A DNA stretch of 37,342 nucleotides from Methylophilaceae bacterium (GTDB taxonomy: Bacteria; Pseudomonadota; Gammaproteobacteria; Burkholderiales; Methylophilaceae), in the NCBI GenBank assembly GCA_026419515.1, contig JANZZG010000057.1:1-37342 (forward strand), read 5' to 3'. The notes beneath the pieces were generated by a model. That model ran no database searches. It had not been told where the DNA came from and worked only from the letters and a program-made list of their open reading frames with translations. Each line of letters begins with the position of its first letter. The stretch's first letter is position 1. This document shows positions 15,437 through 23,945 of this stretch, in pieces. A program made the position numbers and the translations under genes.

Positions 15437-16369
15437 ATGACTGACAACAACACCAATCTCCTCGAAGCCGTCGATGCCAGAACCAAACTGGCCGGCTCCA
15501 ACAAAATGGAAATCCTGCTGTTCTCTCTGGGCAGCCACGAAATTTTTGGCATCAACGTGTTCAAGGTGCGCGAAGTCACCCATACGCCCCATATCACCAA
15601 AACGCCCAACGTCCCCAAAGGGGTGGAGGGATTCATTTCGCTGCGCGGCAACATCATTCCGGTGCTCTCACTTTCCACTTTCATCAACTTGGAAGGTAAA
15701 GCCGAATGCAGCAACAGCACCCTCATCGTGACGGAATTCAGCCGTCATACCCAGGGGTTCTTGGTGCATGACGTCGACCGCATCATCCGGGTTGACTGGG
15801 ACAAAGTAAAACCACCCCAGAACATGCTGAGTGGCAACGAAACGGTGATCACGGCCATCACCGAACTTCCCGATGGGCGGCTGGTCTCCATTCTGGACGT
15901 GGAGCAACTGCTGGCCAACGTGATTGGGGAAGCGAAGATTCCCGACATCGAACCGATCGATTTGGACAGCGACCGCTTCATCTTTTTCGCGGATGACTCC
16001 GCGGTGGCGCGCAAAGCCATCGTCGGTGTGCTCGATCGCATGGGTGTCAAGCATCAGCAAGCCAGCAACGGTCAGGAAGCCTGGGAAAAACTCAAAAGTC
16101 TGGCGGCACGGGCACAGCAGGACGGACGGCCGTTGCACGAAACGTTACGCCTGATCCTCACCGATGCCGAAATGCCGGAAATGGACGGCTATGTCCTGAC
16201 CAAGAACATCAAGTCCGACCGCCGCTTCGCCGGCATTCCGGTGGTCATGCATTCCTCATTGTCCTCTCAGGCCAACCGGACCATGGGCATGCAGGCGGGG
16301 GTCGACGCCTATGTACCGAAATTCGATCCTCATGCCTTGGCCGAGACATTGCGGCCCATGCTGGTTTGA
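15437..16369 (+). CDS. cheV: Chemotaxis coupling protein CheV (copy 2)
   Basis: A 310-residue CheV, clearly a tandem paralogue of the gene before it: both begin with a DARTKLAGSNKxE-LLFSLG block, have FGINVFKVREV, and end with a receiver containing TD(V/A)EMPEMDGYVLT and VPKF(E/D)PH. This copy lacks the DQRTGRRE insert seen near residue 35 of copy 1. Receiver residues are intact (FFADDSAVAR, LILTDAEMPEMDG, Lys in YVPKFD), so it should be phosphorylated by CheA. The gap to copy 1 is 24 bases and to cheY 30 bases. Two different CheV proteins may couple different receptor groups. Confidence 0.94.
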   Translation: MTDNNTNLLEAVDARTKLAGSNKMEILLFSLGSHEIFGINVFKVREVTHTPHITKTPNVPKGVEGFISLRGNIIPVLSLSTFINLEGKAECSNSTLIVTEFSRHTQGFLVHDVDRIIRVDWDKVKPPQNMLSGNETVITAITELPDGRLVSILDVEQLLANVIGEAKIPDIEPIDLDSDRFIFFADDSAVARKAIVGVLDRMGVKHQQASNGQEAWEKLKSLAARAQQDGRPLHETLRLILTDAEMPEMDGYVLTKNIKSDRRFAGIPVVMHSSLSSQANRTMGMQAGVDAYVPKFDPHALAETLRPMLV

Positions 16370-16399
16370 TTTACAGAATGACCGTCACGGAGCGACCGA

Positions 16400-16789
16400 A
16401 TGCCTGACAAAAACATGAAATTCCTGGTAGTGGATGATTTTTCGACCATGCGTCGCATCGTCCGCAACCTGCTCAAGGAATTGGGATTCACCAATGTGGA
16501 AGAGGCGGAAGATGGTGCCATTGCGTTGCAAAAGCTCAAGTCTGGCGGATTCGATTTCGTGGTGACCGACTGGAACATGCCCAACATGACGGGCATCGAG
16601 CTGCTCACCAACATTCGGGCTGACCCTGCGTTGAAGCACCTGCCGGTACTGATGGTGACAGCCGAGGCGAAGAAGGAAAACATTATCGCCGCTGCCCAGG
16701 CCGGGGCCAGTGGCTATGTCGTGAAGCCGTTCACCGCAGCCACCCTGGAAGAAAAATTGAACAAGATTTTCGAAAAGCACGGCTTGTAA
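16400..16789 (+). CDS. cheY: Chemotaxis response regulator CheY
   Basis: A 129-residue single receiver domain, nearly collinear with enterobacterial CheY. Conserved residues: Asp12/Asp13 in [10 protein letters not shown], phosphoacceptor Asp57 in [10 protein letters not shown], Thr87 in VTAEAKKE and Lys109 in VKPFTAAT. The second half ([20 protein letters not shown] and onward) is almost the same as the E. coli protein. CheY-P binds FliM at the flagellar switch and changes rotation. The start is chosen by matching the E. coli N-terminus, with a GGAG about 8 bases upstream. cheZ follows after 10 bases. Confidence 0.97.
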   Translation: MPDKNMKFLVVDDFSTMRRIVRNLLKELGFTNVEEAEDGAIALQKLKSGGFDFVVTDWNMPNMTGIELLTNIRADPALKHLPVLMVTAEAKKENIIAAAQAGASGYVVKPFTAATLEEKLNKIFEKHGL

Positions 16790-16799
16790 GGAGGAGTGA

Positions 16800-17555
16800 A
16801 TGAGTACCGAATCCGGGGATTCCGAAGAGCTCGAGGCGCTGTTTGACAGCATCCTGCGGGAGCACCATCAAGATCTAGTCTCTGCGGCTTCGCACCCCCC
16901 CCCCGCGCCGGCACAACCCCCGAAGCCTGCAGCAGCTCCCGAGGCTTGCGTGGAAGAAGACTTCCATACCCGGATTGGCCATCTCACCCGCCAGTTACAC
17001 GAAACACTGCGTGAACTCGGCTATGACAAGGCGCTGGAACATGCCATGGGCAAGATTCCCGATGCGCGCGACCGCCTCAACTATATCTCCTCCTTGACCG
17101 AGCAAGCCGCCACCAAAACACTGAATGCCGTCGAGCAAGCCAAACCACTGCAACAAAAACTCGAGTCCGGCGCGCTGCAGCTGGCCAGTCGCTGGGCGGA
17201 ATTGTTCGAGCACAAACTCGATCCCGAGCAATTCAAGGTCCTGGTACACCAGACACGTCAATATCTGCAAGACGTCCCACTCAATACCAAAGCGACCAAC
17301 GCCCATTTACTGGACATCGTAGTCGCCCAGGACTTCCAAGACCTGACAGGTCAGGTGATCAAGAAACTGGCGGAAACGGTGCAATATCTGGAGAACCAGT
17401 TGATCGCTCTGCTCATTGCCAGCATGCCGGAAGAAAAGCGCAAGGAAATCGATCTGTCGCTGCTCAATGGTCCGGTAGTCAATACGGCGGGACGCACAGA
17501 CATCGTCACCAGCCAAGCCCAGGTGGACGAACTACTGGAAAGCCTGGGCTTTTAG
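16800..17555 (+). CDS. cheZ: Protein phosphatase CheZ
   Basis: A 251-residue CheZ, which dephosphorylates CheY-P. The long helical hairpin is clear, with the catalytic segment VAQDFQDLTGQVIKK (Asp181, Gln185; equivalent to Asp143/Gln147 of E. coli). The C-terminal amphipathic CheY-binding peptide is QVDELLESLGF. An AAGGAGGAGTGA ribosome site precedes the ATG, one of the strongest in the window. Unusual is the N-terminus: an acidic motif SEELEALFDSI and a Pro/Ala-rich linker (residues 30-50) before the helical core begins. It sits between cheY and cheA in the usual order. Confidence 0.95.
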   Translation: MSTESGDSEELEALFDSILREHHQDLVSAASHPPPAPAQPPKPAAAPEACVEEDFHTRIGHLTRQLHETLRELGYDKALEHAMGKIPDARDRLNYISSLTEQAATKTLNAVEQAKPLQQKLESGALQLASRWAELFEHKLDPEQFKVLVHQTRQYLQDVPLNTKATNAHLLDIVVAQDFQDLTGQVIKKLAETVQYLENQLIALLIASMPEEKRKEIDLSLLNGPVVNTAGRTDIVTSQAQVDELLESLGF

Positions 17556-17582
17556 AAGAGTTCATTATCGCAAGGAAGCATC

Positions 17583-19445
17583 ATGAGTGATTTCGCTGGC
17601 ATGGAAGACATGTTGCAGGACTTCCTGATGGAAGCCTCCGACCTCCTGGCCGGGGTGGACAACAAGTTGGTCGAGCTGGAAAAGCGCCCCGATGACCGGG
17701 AACTGCTCAACGACATCTTTCGTGGTTTCCACACCATCAAGGGGGGAGCGGGCTTCCTTAATGCGACCGAATTAGTGTCGCTGTGCCATCGTACGGAAAA
17801 CCTGTTCGACAAGCTGCGCAATGGCGAACTGGCTCTCAATCCGGCCATCATGGACGTCATTCTCGCCGCCACCGCCATCGTACGCGATATGTTCGGTGAG
17901 CTGTCACATGGCCGCCAGCCGTCTCCAGCGGACCCATCCGTTCTGGCTGCGCTCGATGCCGTACTGACTGGCCAGGAGGTTGTATCCGCGTCCACCAAAC
18001 CACCCAGCGCAGCCCAGATCATGATGTCTGCCAAACCAGAGCCGGGGGTCCCGGAGACCGCTGCCGGGAGCGGGGATTCCGGGGAACCCGACTGGGATGG
18101 CCTTTACCACAGTCTGCTGGGTAGCACGGCTGCGCGACCCACCCCGGCTGCTCCCGCCACCGCCCCCCTCCCCCCACCTGGCAGCGGCGCAACCATTGCA
18201 CCGGCCAAGCCGGCTACCAAGGGAGGTGGAACGACCGGCATACAGACTGCCAAGGACACCACCATTCGTGTGGATACCGCGCGTCTCGACCAGGTACTCA
18301 ACCTGTCGGGGGAGATTGGTCTGACCAAGAACCGTCTGACCTGTATCCGGACCGCCATGATGCAAGGCAAGCTCGATCATGACACCATCAAAGAGCTAGA
18401 CCAGGCAGTCAGTCATCTCGACCTGCTGGTGAGCGATCTGCAGAATGCCGTGATGAAGACGCGCATGCAGCCCATCGGCCGTCTGTTTCAGAAGTACCCG
18501 CGGCTGGCACGCGATTTGGCACGCCAATTGGGCAAAGACGTGGAACTGGTGTTGTCGGGAGAAGACACCGAAATCGACAAGACCATGATCGAGGATTTGA
18601 ACGATCCCTTGGTCCACCTGATCCGCAACGCCGTGGATCATGGCGTCGAGAGCCCTGCGGAACGCGAAGCCGCTGGCAAGCCTGCCAAGAGCCTGATCCA
18701 GCTGAACGCCGAACAGATCGGTGACCACATCGTCATCGAAATCGCTGACGACGGCCGCGGCATCCGGCCCGACGTCATCCGCAACAAGGCGATGGAAAAA
18801 GGGCTGATCGATGCCGAAACCGCCGCCAGTCTGGATGAGCACCAAAGCCTGCAACTGATCTTTCTCCCTGGATTTTCCACCAAAGACCAGATTTCCGACG
18901 TATCGGGCCGTGGGGTCGGTATGGACGTGGTGAAAACCAACATCCAACGGCTGAACGGGCGTGTGGAAGTAAACTCCGTGGTCGGCCAGGGTACCAGCTT
19001 CCGCATCCTGCTGCCATTGACGCTGGCCATCCTGCCGGTCCTGATGGTGCGTCTAGGCGACCAGCCATTCGCCGTGCCGCTCTCCATGGTGCGTGAAATC
19101 ATCCCGATTCATCCGGGCGACGTGCAGCGTGTCTCTGGCAAGGCCACCATGGTCATCCGGGAAGAAGTGCTGCCCATTCGCACCCTGGCCAGCTTGATCG
19201 GCTGGCCGGAAACCTCGGTTCCCAAATTCGGAGTATTGATGCAGTGTGGTGAATCCAGCTTCATCATGGCCATCGACAGTTTCATCGGTCAGGCCGACGT
19301 GGTGATCAAGTCGCTGCACGACATCAAACCCAAGGGCATAGCAGGCGCGACCCTGACCGGCGACGGAGCCATCGTACTGGTACTGGACATGGAAGAACTG
19401 CTGGGAATGCACACGCGAGACACACGTGCTGCCCTATTCGGCTAG
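17583..19445 (+). CDS. cheA: Chemotaxis histidine kinase CheA (no recognisable P2 domain)
   Basis: A 620-residue CheA. P1 is an Hpt domain (1-105) with phosphorylated His50 in FRGFHTIKGGAGFL. A low-complexity Pro/Ala/Gly linker spans about 110-215 where the CheY/CheB-docking P2 domain sits in E. coli; no P2 fold is apparent. P3 dimerisation begins RVDTARLDQVLNLSGEIGLTKNRL; P4 has N-box HLIRNAVDHG, DDGRGIRPDV and GRGVGMDVV; P5 is the CheW-like domain from LTLAILPVLMV to the end. AAGGA lies 6 bases before the ATG. Without P2, phosphotransfer to CheY would rely on direct P1 contact, or on CheV receivers. Confidence 0.95.
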   Translation: MSDFAGMEDMLQDFLMEASDLLAGVDNKLVELEKRPDDRELLNDIFRGFHTIKGGAGFLNATELVSLCHRTENLFDKLRNGELALNPAIMDVILAATAIVRDMFGELSHGRQPSPADPSVLAALDAVLTGQEVVSASTKPPSAAQIMMSAKPEPGVPETAAGSGDSGEPDWDGLYHSLLGSTAARPTPAAPATAPLPPPGSGATIAPAKPATKGGGTTGIQTAKDTTIRVDTARLDQVLNLSGEIGLTKNRLTCIRTAMMQGKLDHDTIKELDQAVSHLDLLVSDLQNAVMKTRMQPIGRLFQKYPRLARDLARQLGKDVELVLSGEDTEIDKTMIEDLNDPLVHLIRNAVDHGVESPAEREAAGKPAKSLIQLNAEQIGDHIVIEIADDGRGIRPDVIRNKAMEKGLIDAETAASLDEHQSLQLIFLPGFSTKDQISDVSGRGVGMDVVKTNIQRLNGRVEVNSVVGQGTSFRILLPLTLAILPVLMVRLGDQPFAVPLSMVREIIPIHPGDVQRVSGKATMVIREEVLPIRTLASLIGWPETSVPKFGVLMQCGESSFIMAIDSFIGQADVVIKSLHDIKPKGIAGATLTGDGAIVLVLDMEELLGMHTRDTRAALFG

Positions 19446-19469
19446 TCGGGCTTCCGATCAACATCACCG

Positions 19470-20681
19470 ATGTCAGAACAGGCCTTCATCGGGCGTCAAC
19501 CCATACTCGACGACCAGCAGCAGATCGTCGCTTATGAGCTGCTGTTTCGCCACAGCGCAGAAGCCAATTCCGCCGTGATCGAGGACGACGTGCGCGCCTG
19601 CGCACGCGTCCTGGTCAACACACTCAACGACATCGGTACCCAATGGTTGCTGGGTGACAAACTGGCTTTCATCAACGTCAACGCTGAAGTATTACGGGGG
19701 GATTTTCTGGAGCTGTTGCCTGCGCAACGCACCGTGCTCGAACTGCTACCGGGGTTCCAGGCCGATGCGGCTCTCGTCGAACGCGTCGAAGCACTGCGCA
19801 AGGCGGGTTTCAGGATTTCTCTGAGTGGATTGGACGACCCCGGTTTGCTCGCCCTACTGCCGCATGCCGACTATGTCAAGCTCGACTTGATGAAGCTCGG
19901 CCTGGATAAAACGCTGGCGCTATTCGCCAAGCTCAAAGGCAAGAGCCTGCGCCCCGTGGCTGAAAAAGTCGAAACCAAATCCACTTTCGAGGCCTGCAAA
20001 CAGGCTGGCTTCAAATTGTTCCAGGGTTTTTATTTCGCCCAGCCGGAAACACTCAGCGCCAAAATCATCCATCCCGCCCATGCCGTAGTGCTGGAGATTC
20101 TCAATCAAGTCAACCGCAAGGCAGAAATCAAGGACATCGAGGCCAGCTTCAAGCACGATGTGGCACTTTCCTTCAAGTTACTGCGCTACATCAATTCGGT
20201 GGGGTTTGGACTTTCCAGCGAAATCCAGTCCATTCGGCATGCCATCACCATTCTGGGCTATGACCAGCTCTACCGCTGGCTGACCCTGCTGATGGTGACG
20301 GCCGGTGAACGTACCGCTGCTCCAGCGCTCATGAAGACGGCCATCACACGCGGCCGCCTGACCGAGCTACTGGGACAGGGTTATTTCGAGAAAAAAGAGC
20401 GTGACAATCTGTTCATTGTCGGCGTATTCTCCTTGCTGGACGCCATTCTGGAAATGCCCATGGAGCAGGCCCTGGAAAAGCTCAACCTGTCCAGCGAAGT
20501 GACCGAGGCATTGTTGACACGCGGCGGCATCTATGGGCCGTTCCTCAGGCTGGCGGAAGCCTGCGAGGGTGCTGAGGTCGAGAAAATCCGCGAAATTGCG
20601 GAATCTTTGATGATGGACCCAGAGCACGTCAATAAATGCCATCTTGAGGCGCTGGCTTGGGCTGAAGGGCTAGGTGTCTGA
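19470..20681 (+). CDS. EAL-HDOD signalling protein (YuxH/CdgJ type, probably degenerate EAL)
   Basis: A 403-residue two-domain protein. The N-terminal EAL-like domain (1-200) opens with FIGRQPILDDQQQIVAYELLFR, so EAL is replaced by ELL; INVNAE, VKLDLMK and AEKVET are recognisable, but the metal-binding DDFG loop reads LDDPG and the ExLE region is LELLP. Catalysis is therefore doubtful. The C-terminal HDOD domain (about 205-400) has ALSFKLLRYINSVGF and SIRHAITILGYDQLYRWL, an HD-like fold without the HD metal ligands. Family members regulate motility and c-di-GMP signalling. The gene follows cheA by 24 bases and is probably co-transcribed with it. Confidence 0.88.
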   Translation: MSEQAFIGRQPILDDQQQIVAYELLFRHSAEANSAVIEDDVRACARVLVNTLNDIGTQWLLGDKLAFINVNAEVLRGDFLELLPAQRTVLELLPGFQADAALVERVEALRKAGFRISLSGLDDPGLLALLPHADYVKLDLMKLGLDKTLALFAKLKGKSLRPVAEKVETKSTFEACKQAGFKLFQGFYFAQPETLSAKIIHPAHAVVLEILNQVNRKAEIKDIEASFKHDVALSFKLLRYINSVGFGLSSEIQSIRHAITILGYDQLYRWLTLLMVTAGERTAAPALMKTAITRGRLTELLGQGYFEKKERDNLFIVGVFSLLDAILEMPMEQALEKLNLSSEVTEALLTRGGIYGPFLRLAEACEGAEVEKIREIAESLMMDPEHVNKCHLEALAWAEGLGV

Positions 20682-20690
20682 GGAGTTGGA

Positions 20691-21020
20691 TTGGAACTTG
20701 GCTTGATCTGCGCCATGCTCGGCGCGGCGTGGTTTTGGCTCGACAGCCTGCACAAGCGCGACATCGCCGTCACCCTGGGCCGACAGGCAGCGGAGCGCTA
20801 CGGCCTGCAGTTCCTCGACGAAACCGTCGCCATCTCGAAGCTGTGGACAGCGCGCGACGGCACGGGGCGACTGCGTCTCCAGCGCACCTATACGTTCGAA
20901 GTGAGTGACACCGGCACCAACCGCCTGGCCTGCACCCTCGTTTTGCTTGGCAGCCAGCTGCAATCGCTGGAAATCCCGCCCTACCGGGACAGTAACGTCA
21001 TCCCCTTGCGTTTCCACTGA
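20691..21020 (+). CDS. DUF3301 family membrane-anchored protein
   Basis: A 109-residue protein with a short N-terminal hydrophobic helix (LGLICAMLGAAWFWLDSL) followed by a small soluble domain containing RQAAERYGLQFLDETVAI and LRLQRTYTFEVSDTGTNR, the pattern of DUF3301 (YchO/conserved small proteobacterial family). Function is unknown. It starts with TTG, well supported by AGGAG 5 bases upstream (20681-20685), overlapping the preceding stop. Its own stop overlaps the gluQ start (TGATG), so it is translationally linked to gluQ. Placement between a signalling protein and a tRNA-modifying enzyme gives no clear functional hint. Confidence 0.85.
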   Translation: MELGLICAMLGAAWFWLDSLHKRDIAVTLGRQAAERYGLQFLDETVAISKLWTARDGTGRLRLQRTYTFEVSDTGTNRLACTLVLLGSQLQSLEIPPYRDSNVIPLRFH

Positions 21021-21937
21021 TGGAGAGCGGTTACGTCGGCAGGTTCGCGCCCTCCCCCACCGGCCCGCTGCATTTCGGATCGCTGGTCGCTGCCGTCGGC
21101 AGCTACCTCGAAGCGAAAACGCATGGCGGTCAATGGTTGGTGCGCATGGAAGACCTCGACCCCCCGCGCGCGATGCCCGGTGCCGCCGACCTCATCCTGA
21201 GGACGCTGGAAGCCTACGGCTTCGAATGGGATGGCCCGGTGCTCTACCAGAGTACGCGCCATGCCGCCTACGAAGCCGCGCTGGATCGGCTCCGGCAGGC
21301 CGGCATGCTCTATCCCTGCGCCTGCAGCCGCAAGGAGATCGCCGATTCGGCGATCCATGGCATCGAAGGCCCAGTCTATCCCGGCACCTGCCGTGGCGGC
21401 CTACATGCCAGGTCCCCGCGCGCCTGGCGCGTCCGCACCACGGCGGAGGAAATCACCTTCAATGATGCCCTCCAGGGCTCCCAGACCCAGGTGCTGGAAC
21501 GCGACATCGGGGATTTCGTGCTCAAGCGTGCCGATGGCTTTTATGCCTATCAGCTCGCCGTGGTGGTGGACGATGCAGAACAGGGCATAACGCACATCGT
21601 CAGGGGGGCTGACCTGCTCGACTCCACGCCCCGCCAGCTCTGGCTGCAGAAGCTGTTCGACCTTCCCACCCCGGTCTATATGCACCTGCCCGTTGCAACC
21701 AACGAAAGCGGCGAAAAACTCAGCAAGCAGACGCTCGCCCCGCCCTTGGATGTGGAGCATCCGGCGCCCCTGCTGTGGCAGGCGCTCGCCTTCCTGGGCC
21801 AGCATCCGCCCCATGACCTCCATCGTGCAGCGCTGGCCGATCTCTGGCAGTGGGCGCACCAACACTGGTCGGCAGGCAGAATTCCCCCAACGAGGATAGC
21901 AAAATCCCCTTCAGACCGATTTCATGGCAAAATCTAG
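21020..21937 (+). CDS. gluQ: Glutamyl-Q tRNA(Asp) synthetase GluQRS (YadB)
   Basis: A 305-residue paralogue of glutamyl-tRNA synthetase without the anticodon-binding domain; it attaches glutamate to queuosine at the wobble position of tRNA-Asp. Visible features: GRFAPSPTGPLHFGSLVAA (HIGH-type motif), RMEDLDPPR, the zinc site Cys100-x-Cys102, Tyr120 and Cys124, the IVRGADLLDSTPRQ block and a KMSKS-like KLSKQ. The length fits the short GluQRS family. The ATG overlaps the stop of the DUF3301 gene. In gamma-proteobacteria it commonly follows dksA; here it sits inside a chemotaxis gene run. The C-terminal end (about 20 residues) is not conserved in the family. Confidence 0.95.
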   Translation: MESGYVGRFAPSPTGPLHFGSLVAAVGSYLEAKTHGGQWLVRMEDLDPPRAMPGAADLILRTLEAYGFEWDGPVLYQSTRHAAYEAALDRLRQAGMLYPCACSRKEIADSAIHGIEGPVYPGTCRGGLHARSPRAWRVRTTAEEITFNDALQGSQTQVLERDIGDFVLKRADGFYAYQLAVVVDDAEQGITHIVRGADLLDSTPRQLWLQKLFDLPTPVYMHLPVATNESGEKLSKQTLAPPLDVEHPAPLLWQALAFLGQHPPHDLHRAALADLWQWAHQHWSAGRIPPTRIAKSPSDRFHGKI

Positions 21938-21959
21938 AAAAAATACTTGAGGAGCAAGT

Positions 21960-22487
21960 ATGGCCATCCCACCTCGTCCTACCCCGTCCGGCCGTGAGAT
22001 CAGTCTGCCGGAGAATGCCTTCATCACCAGCAAAACCGATGCGCAAGGCCGCATCCTCTACGGCAACCGGATTTTCGTCGAGATTTCTGGCTATCCCGAG
22101 CACGTGCTGATCGGCGCCCCGCACAACATCGTGCGTCACCCTGACATGCCCAGGGGCGTATTCAAGCTGTTGTGGGACACCATCTCGCGCGGCGAGGAAT
22201 TCATCGGTTATGTCAAAAACCTCTCCGCCGATGGCAGCCATTACTGGGTACTCGCCACCGTGACACCAGATTTCGATAGGAACCGCGCCATCGTGGGCTA
22301 TTATTCCACCCGTCGGCGCCCGCGCAAAGAAGCCATCGCTGCCATCGAGCCCATCTACGCCGCCATGCGCCAGGAAGAATCCCGGCACTCCGGCAGCCGC
22401 CAGCCCCAAGCGGGCGTGGATGCGCTGATGAATCTCATACGCGACAAAGGAGAAAAAGATTATGCCGATTTCATCCTCGCTCTTTGA
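21960..22487 (+). CDS. Aer-type PAS sensor protein (CetB-like, stand-alone)
   Basis: A 175-residue soluble protein made of one PAS domain and a short tail. It matches the Aer PAS pattern: [21 protein letters not shown], then [30 protein letters not shown] and [13 protein letters not shown]. In Aer this domain binds FAD and reports the redox state of the respiratory chain; FAD binding here is inferred. Unlike Aer, it ends after a linker (about 120-175) and has no signalling domain. GAGGAG lies 6 bases before the ATG. Its last 26 bases overlap the start of the next gene, which encodes the missing membrane and signalling part, so the two probably act as one receptor. Confidence 0.88.
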   Translation: MAIPPRPTPSGREISLPENAFITSKTDAQGRILYGNRIFVEISGYPEHVLIGAPHNIVRHPDMPRGVFKLLWDTISRGEEFIGYVKNLSADGSHYWVLATVTPDFDRNRAIVGYYSTRRRPRKEAIAAIEPIYAAMRQEESRHSGSRQPQAGVDALMNLIRDKGEKDYADFILAL

Positions 22488-23910
22488 GCGCCCCTGGGCA
22501 CACTTCATCGCCCCGGCACTGGGGCTCGCTGGCATCATCGTCATCGACTTCACCGGCTGGCTGGCGGTGGGTACGGTCATCGCCTGCCTGGGTTTTCTGC
22601 TGGCCATAGGCGCGGTCAAACATCTCGCCCACCAAAAGGCCGTGCTGCACGCCATCCGCGCCCGCCTGTTGGAGATGGCGAGAGGAGAACTGGTGGCACG
22701 CTTGCCCCGCCCGGGGAGTGTGCCCCACCTCAATCCTTTAGTTGAGGCCATCAATGACATCGCCGACCAACTGGAAGCCGTGTTCCGCGAGATGGACACA
22801 AGCTTCAAGGCGCACGGCAACCAGCGCTTCCGGCGCAAAGCGCAGGCGACCGGTCTGCAGGGAACGTACAATGATGCGCTGTCCTCCTTCAACGTGGCGC
22901 TGGATGCCATGGAGCAGCAGACCCATGCACAGATGAAAAACTTCATGCTGTCCCAGATGAGCAGCCTTAATGTACAAAACCTGATCCCCAACCTGGGCAA
23001 GACCCAGGCCGACCTGGTCAAGATCGTGGATGAGATGCAGGCCGTGATCGCACTGGCCGAACGGTCCAGCACCCAGGCGCAGGCATCGGCCGCCACCGTG
23101 AGGGAGATGCGCGCGGGTTTCGACCGCATCCGTGAACTGATCAGTGAAGTGGCACAGGCCATCATCGAACTCGACGCGCGCTCCGCAGAAATCCACCAGG
23201 CCAGCCAGAGCATCCACGACATCGCCGACCAGACCAACCTCCTGGCGCTCAATGCCGCCATCGAGGCCGCGCGCGCGGGTGAGGCCGGACGCGGTTTCGC
23301 CGTGGTGGCGGACGAGGTGCGCAAGCTCGCTGCTGCGAGTGCCGAAGCCGCATCCCGCATCGGGGACACCATGTCGCGGCTGCTGGCCCAGACCCGCCAC
23401 ATGGTGGAATATGCCGACGAGATGCGGGACATCACGGAACAAGCCAACGTCAAGTCGGATGCCATGGCCCAGGAATTCGAGCGCTTCGTACTCGCCGCAG
23501 GCGACACGCACCAAAGGGCGCATCGCTCGCACGACGTGGCCTGGCTCTCACTGGTCAAGGCCGACCATGTCATCTACAAGCAACGCGCCTATCGCGCGGT
23601 GGAAGCCGGAGATGCCGAGTGCGCCAAGCTGGTGGGTGTCGACCATAAAAACTGTCGCCTCGGCAAATGGTATGCTTCAGACGCTGCCCGCAAGCATTTC
23701 GGCCAGCATCCCGCCTATGCTGCGCTGGAGACGCCACACGTCGGGGTACACACCGCGGCGCATCGCGCCATTGCGCTTTCGCAGGATGGCAGCTGGGAGA
23801 CCGATACCAACAAGCAAGTCGAAATCCTGGCAGCCTTACGTGCCATGGAAGAAGCCTCGAACGGAGTGATGGAACAGCTGGAAAACCTGGCCTCCAGCGC
23901 ATCGGGCTAG
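22462..23910 (+). CDS. Methyl-accepting chemotaxis protein with C-terminal CZB zinc-binding domain
   Basis: A 482-residue receptor. Two adjacent membrane helices (about 15-50) with almost no periplasmic loop, as in Aer; a HAMP-like linker; the MCP signalling hairpin with core [22 protein letters not shown] and [15 protein letters not shown] (254-290); and a chemoreceptor zinc-binding (CZB) domain at 360-470. The CZB ligand set is intact: His369, Cys398 in NCRLGKWY, and HxxxH at His426/His430. CZB domains sense zinc or oxidants such as hypochlorous acid in other bacteria. The ATG is supported by AAAGGAG 8 bases upstream, within the PAS gene, which it overlaps by 26 bases in another frame. Confidence 0.92.
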   Translation: MPISSSLFERPWAHFIAPALGLAGIIVIDFTGWLAVGTVIACLGFLLAIGAVKHLAHQKAVLHAIRARLLEMARGELVARLPRPGSVPHLNPLVEAINDIADQLEAVFREMDTSFKAHGNQRFRRKAQATGLQGTYNDALSSFNVALDAMEQQTHAQMKNFMLSQMSSLNVQNLIPNLGKTQADLVKIVDEMQAVIALAERSSTQAQASAATVREMRAGFDRIRELISEVAQAIIELDARSAEIHQASQSIHDIADQTNLLALNAAIEAARAGEAGRGFAVVADEVRKLAAASAEAASRIGDTMSRLLAQTRHMVEYADEMRDITEQANVKSDAMAQEFERFVLAAGDTHQRAHRSHDVAWLSLVKADHVIYKQRAYRAVEAGDAECAKLVGVDHKNCRLGKWYASDAARKHFGQHPAYAALETPHVGVHTAAHRAIALSQDGSWETDTNKQVEILAALRAMEEASNGVMEQLENLASSASG

Positions 23911-23945
23911 ATGCCTCCCGCCTCGTGGGCCTATCGTTTTTTTGC

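Noticed and set aside
23667-23945. Long N-terminal extension of hslO
   Set aside because: The extra 93 codons overlap the CZB domain of the MCP gene in another frame; Hsp33 proteins begin at MSLRMPDAD-like sequence.
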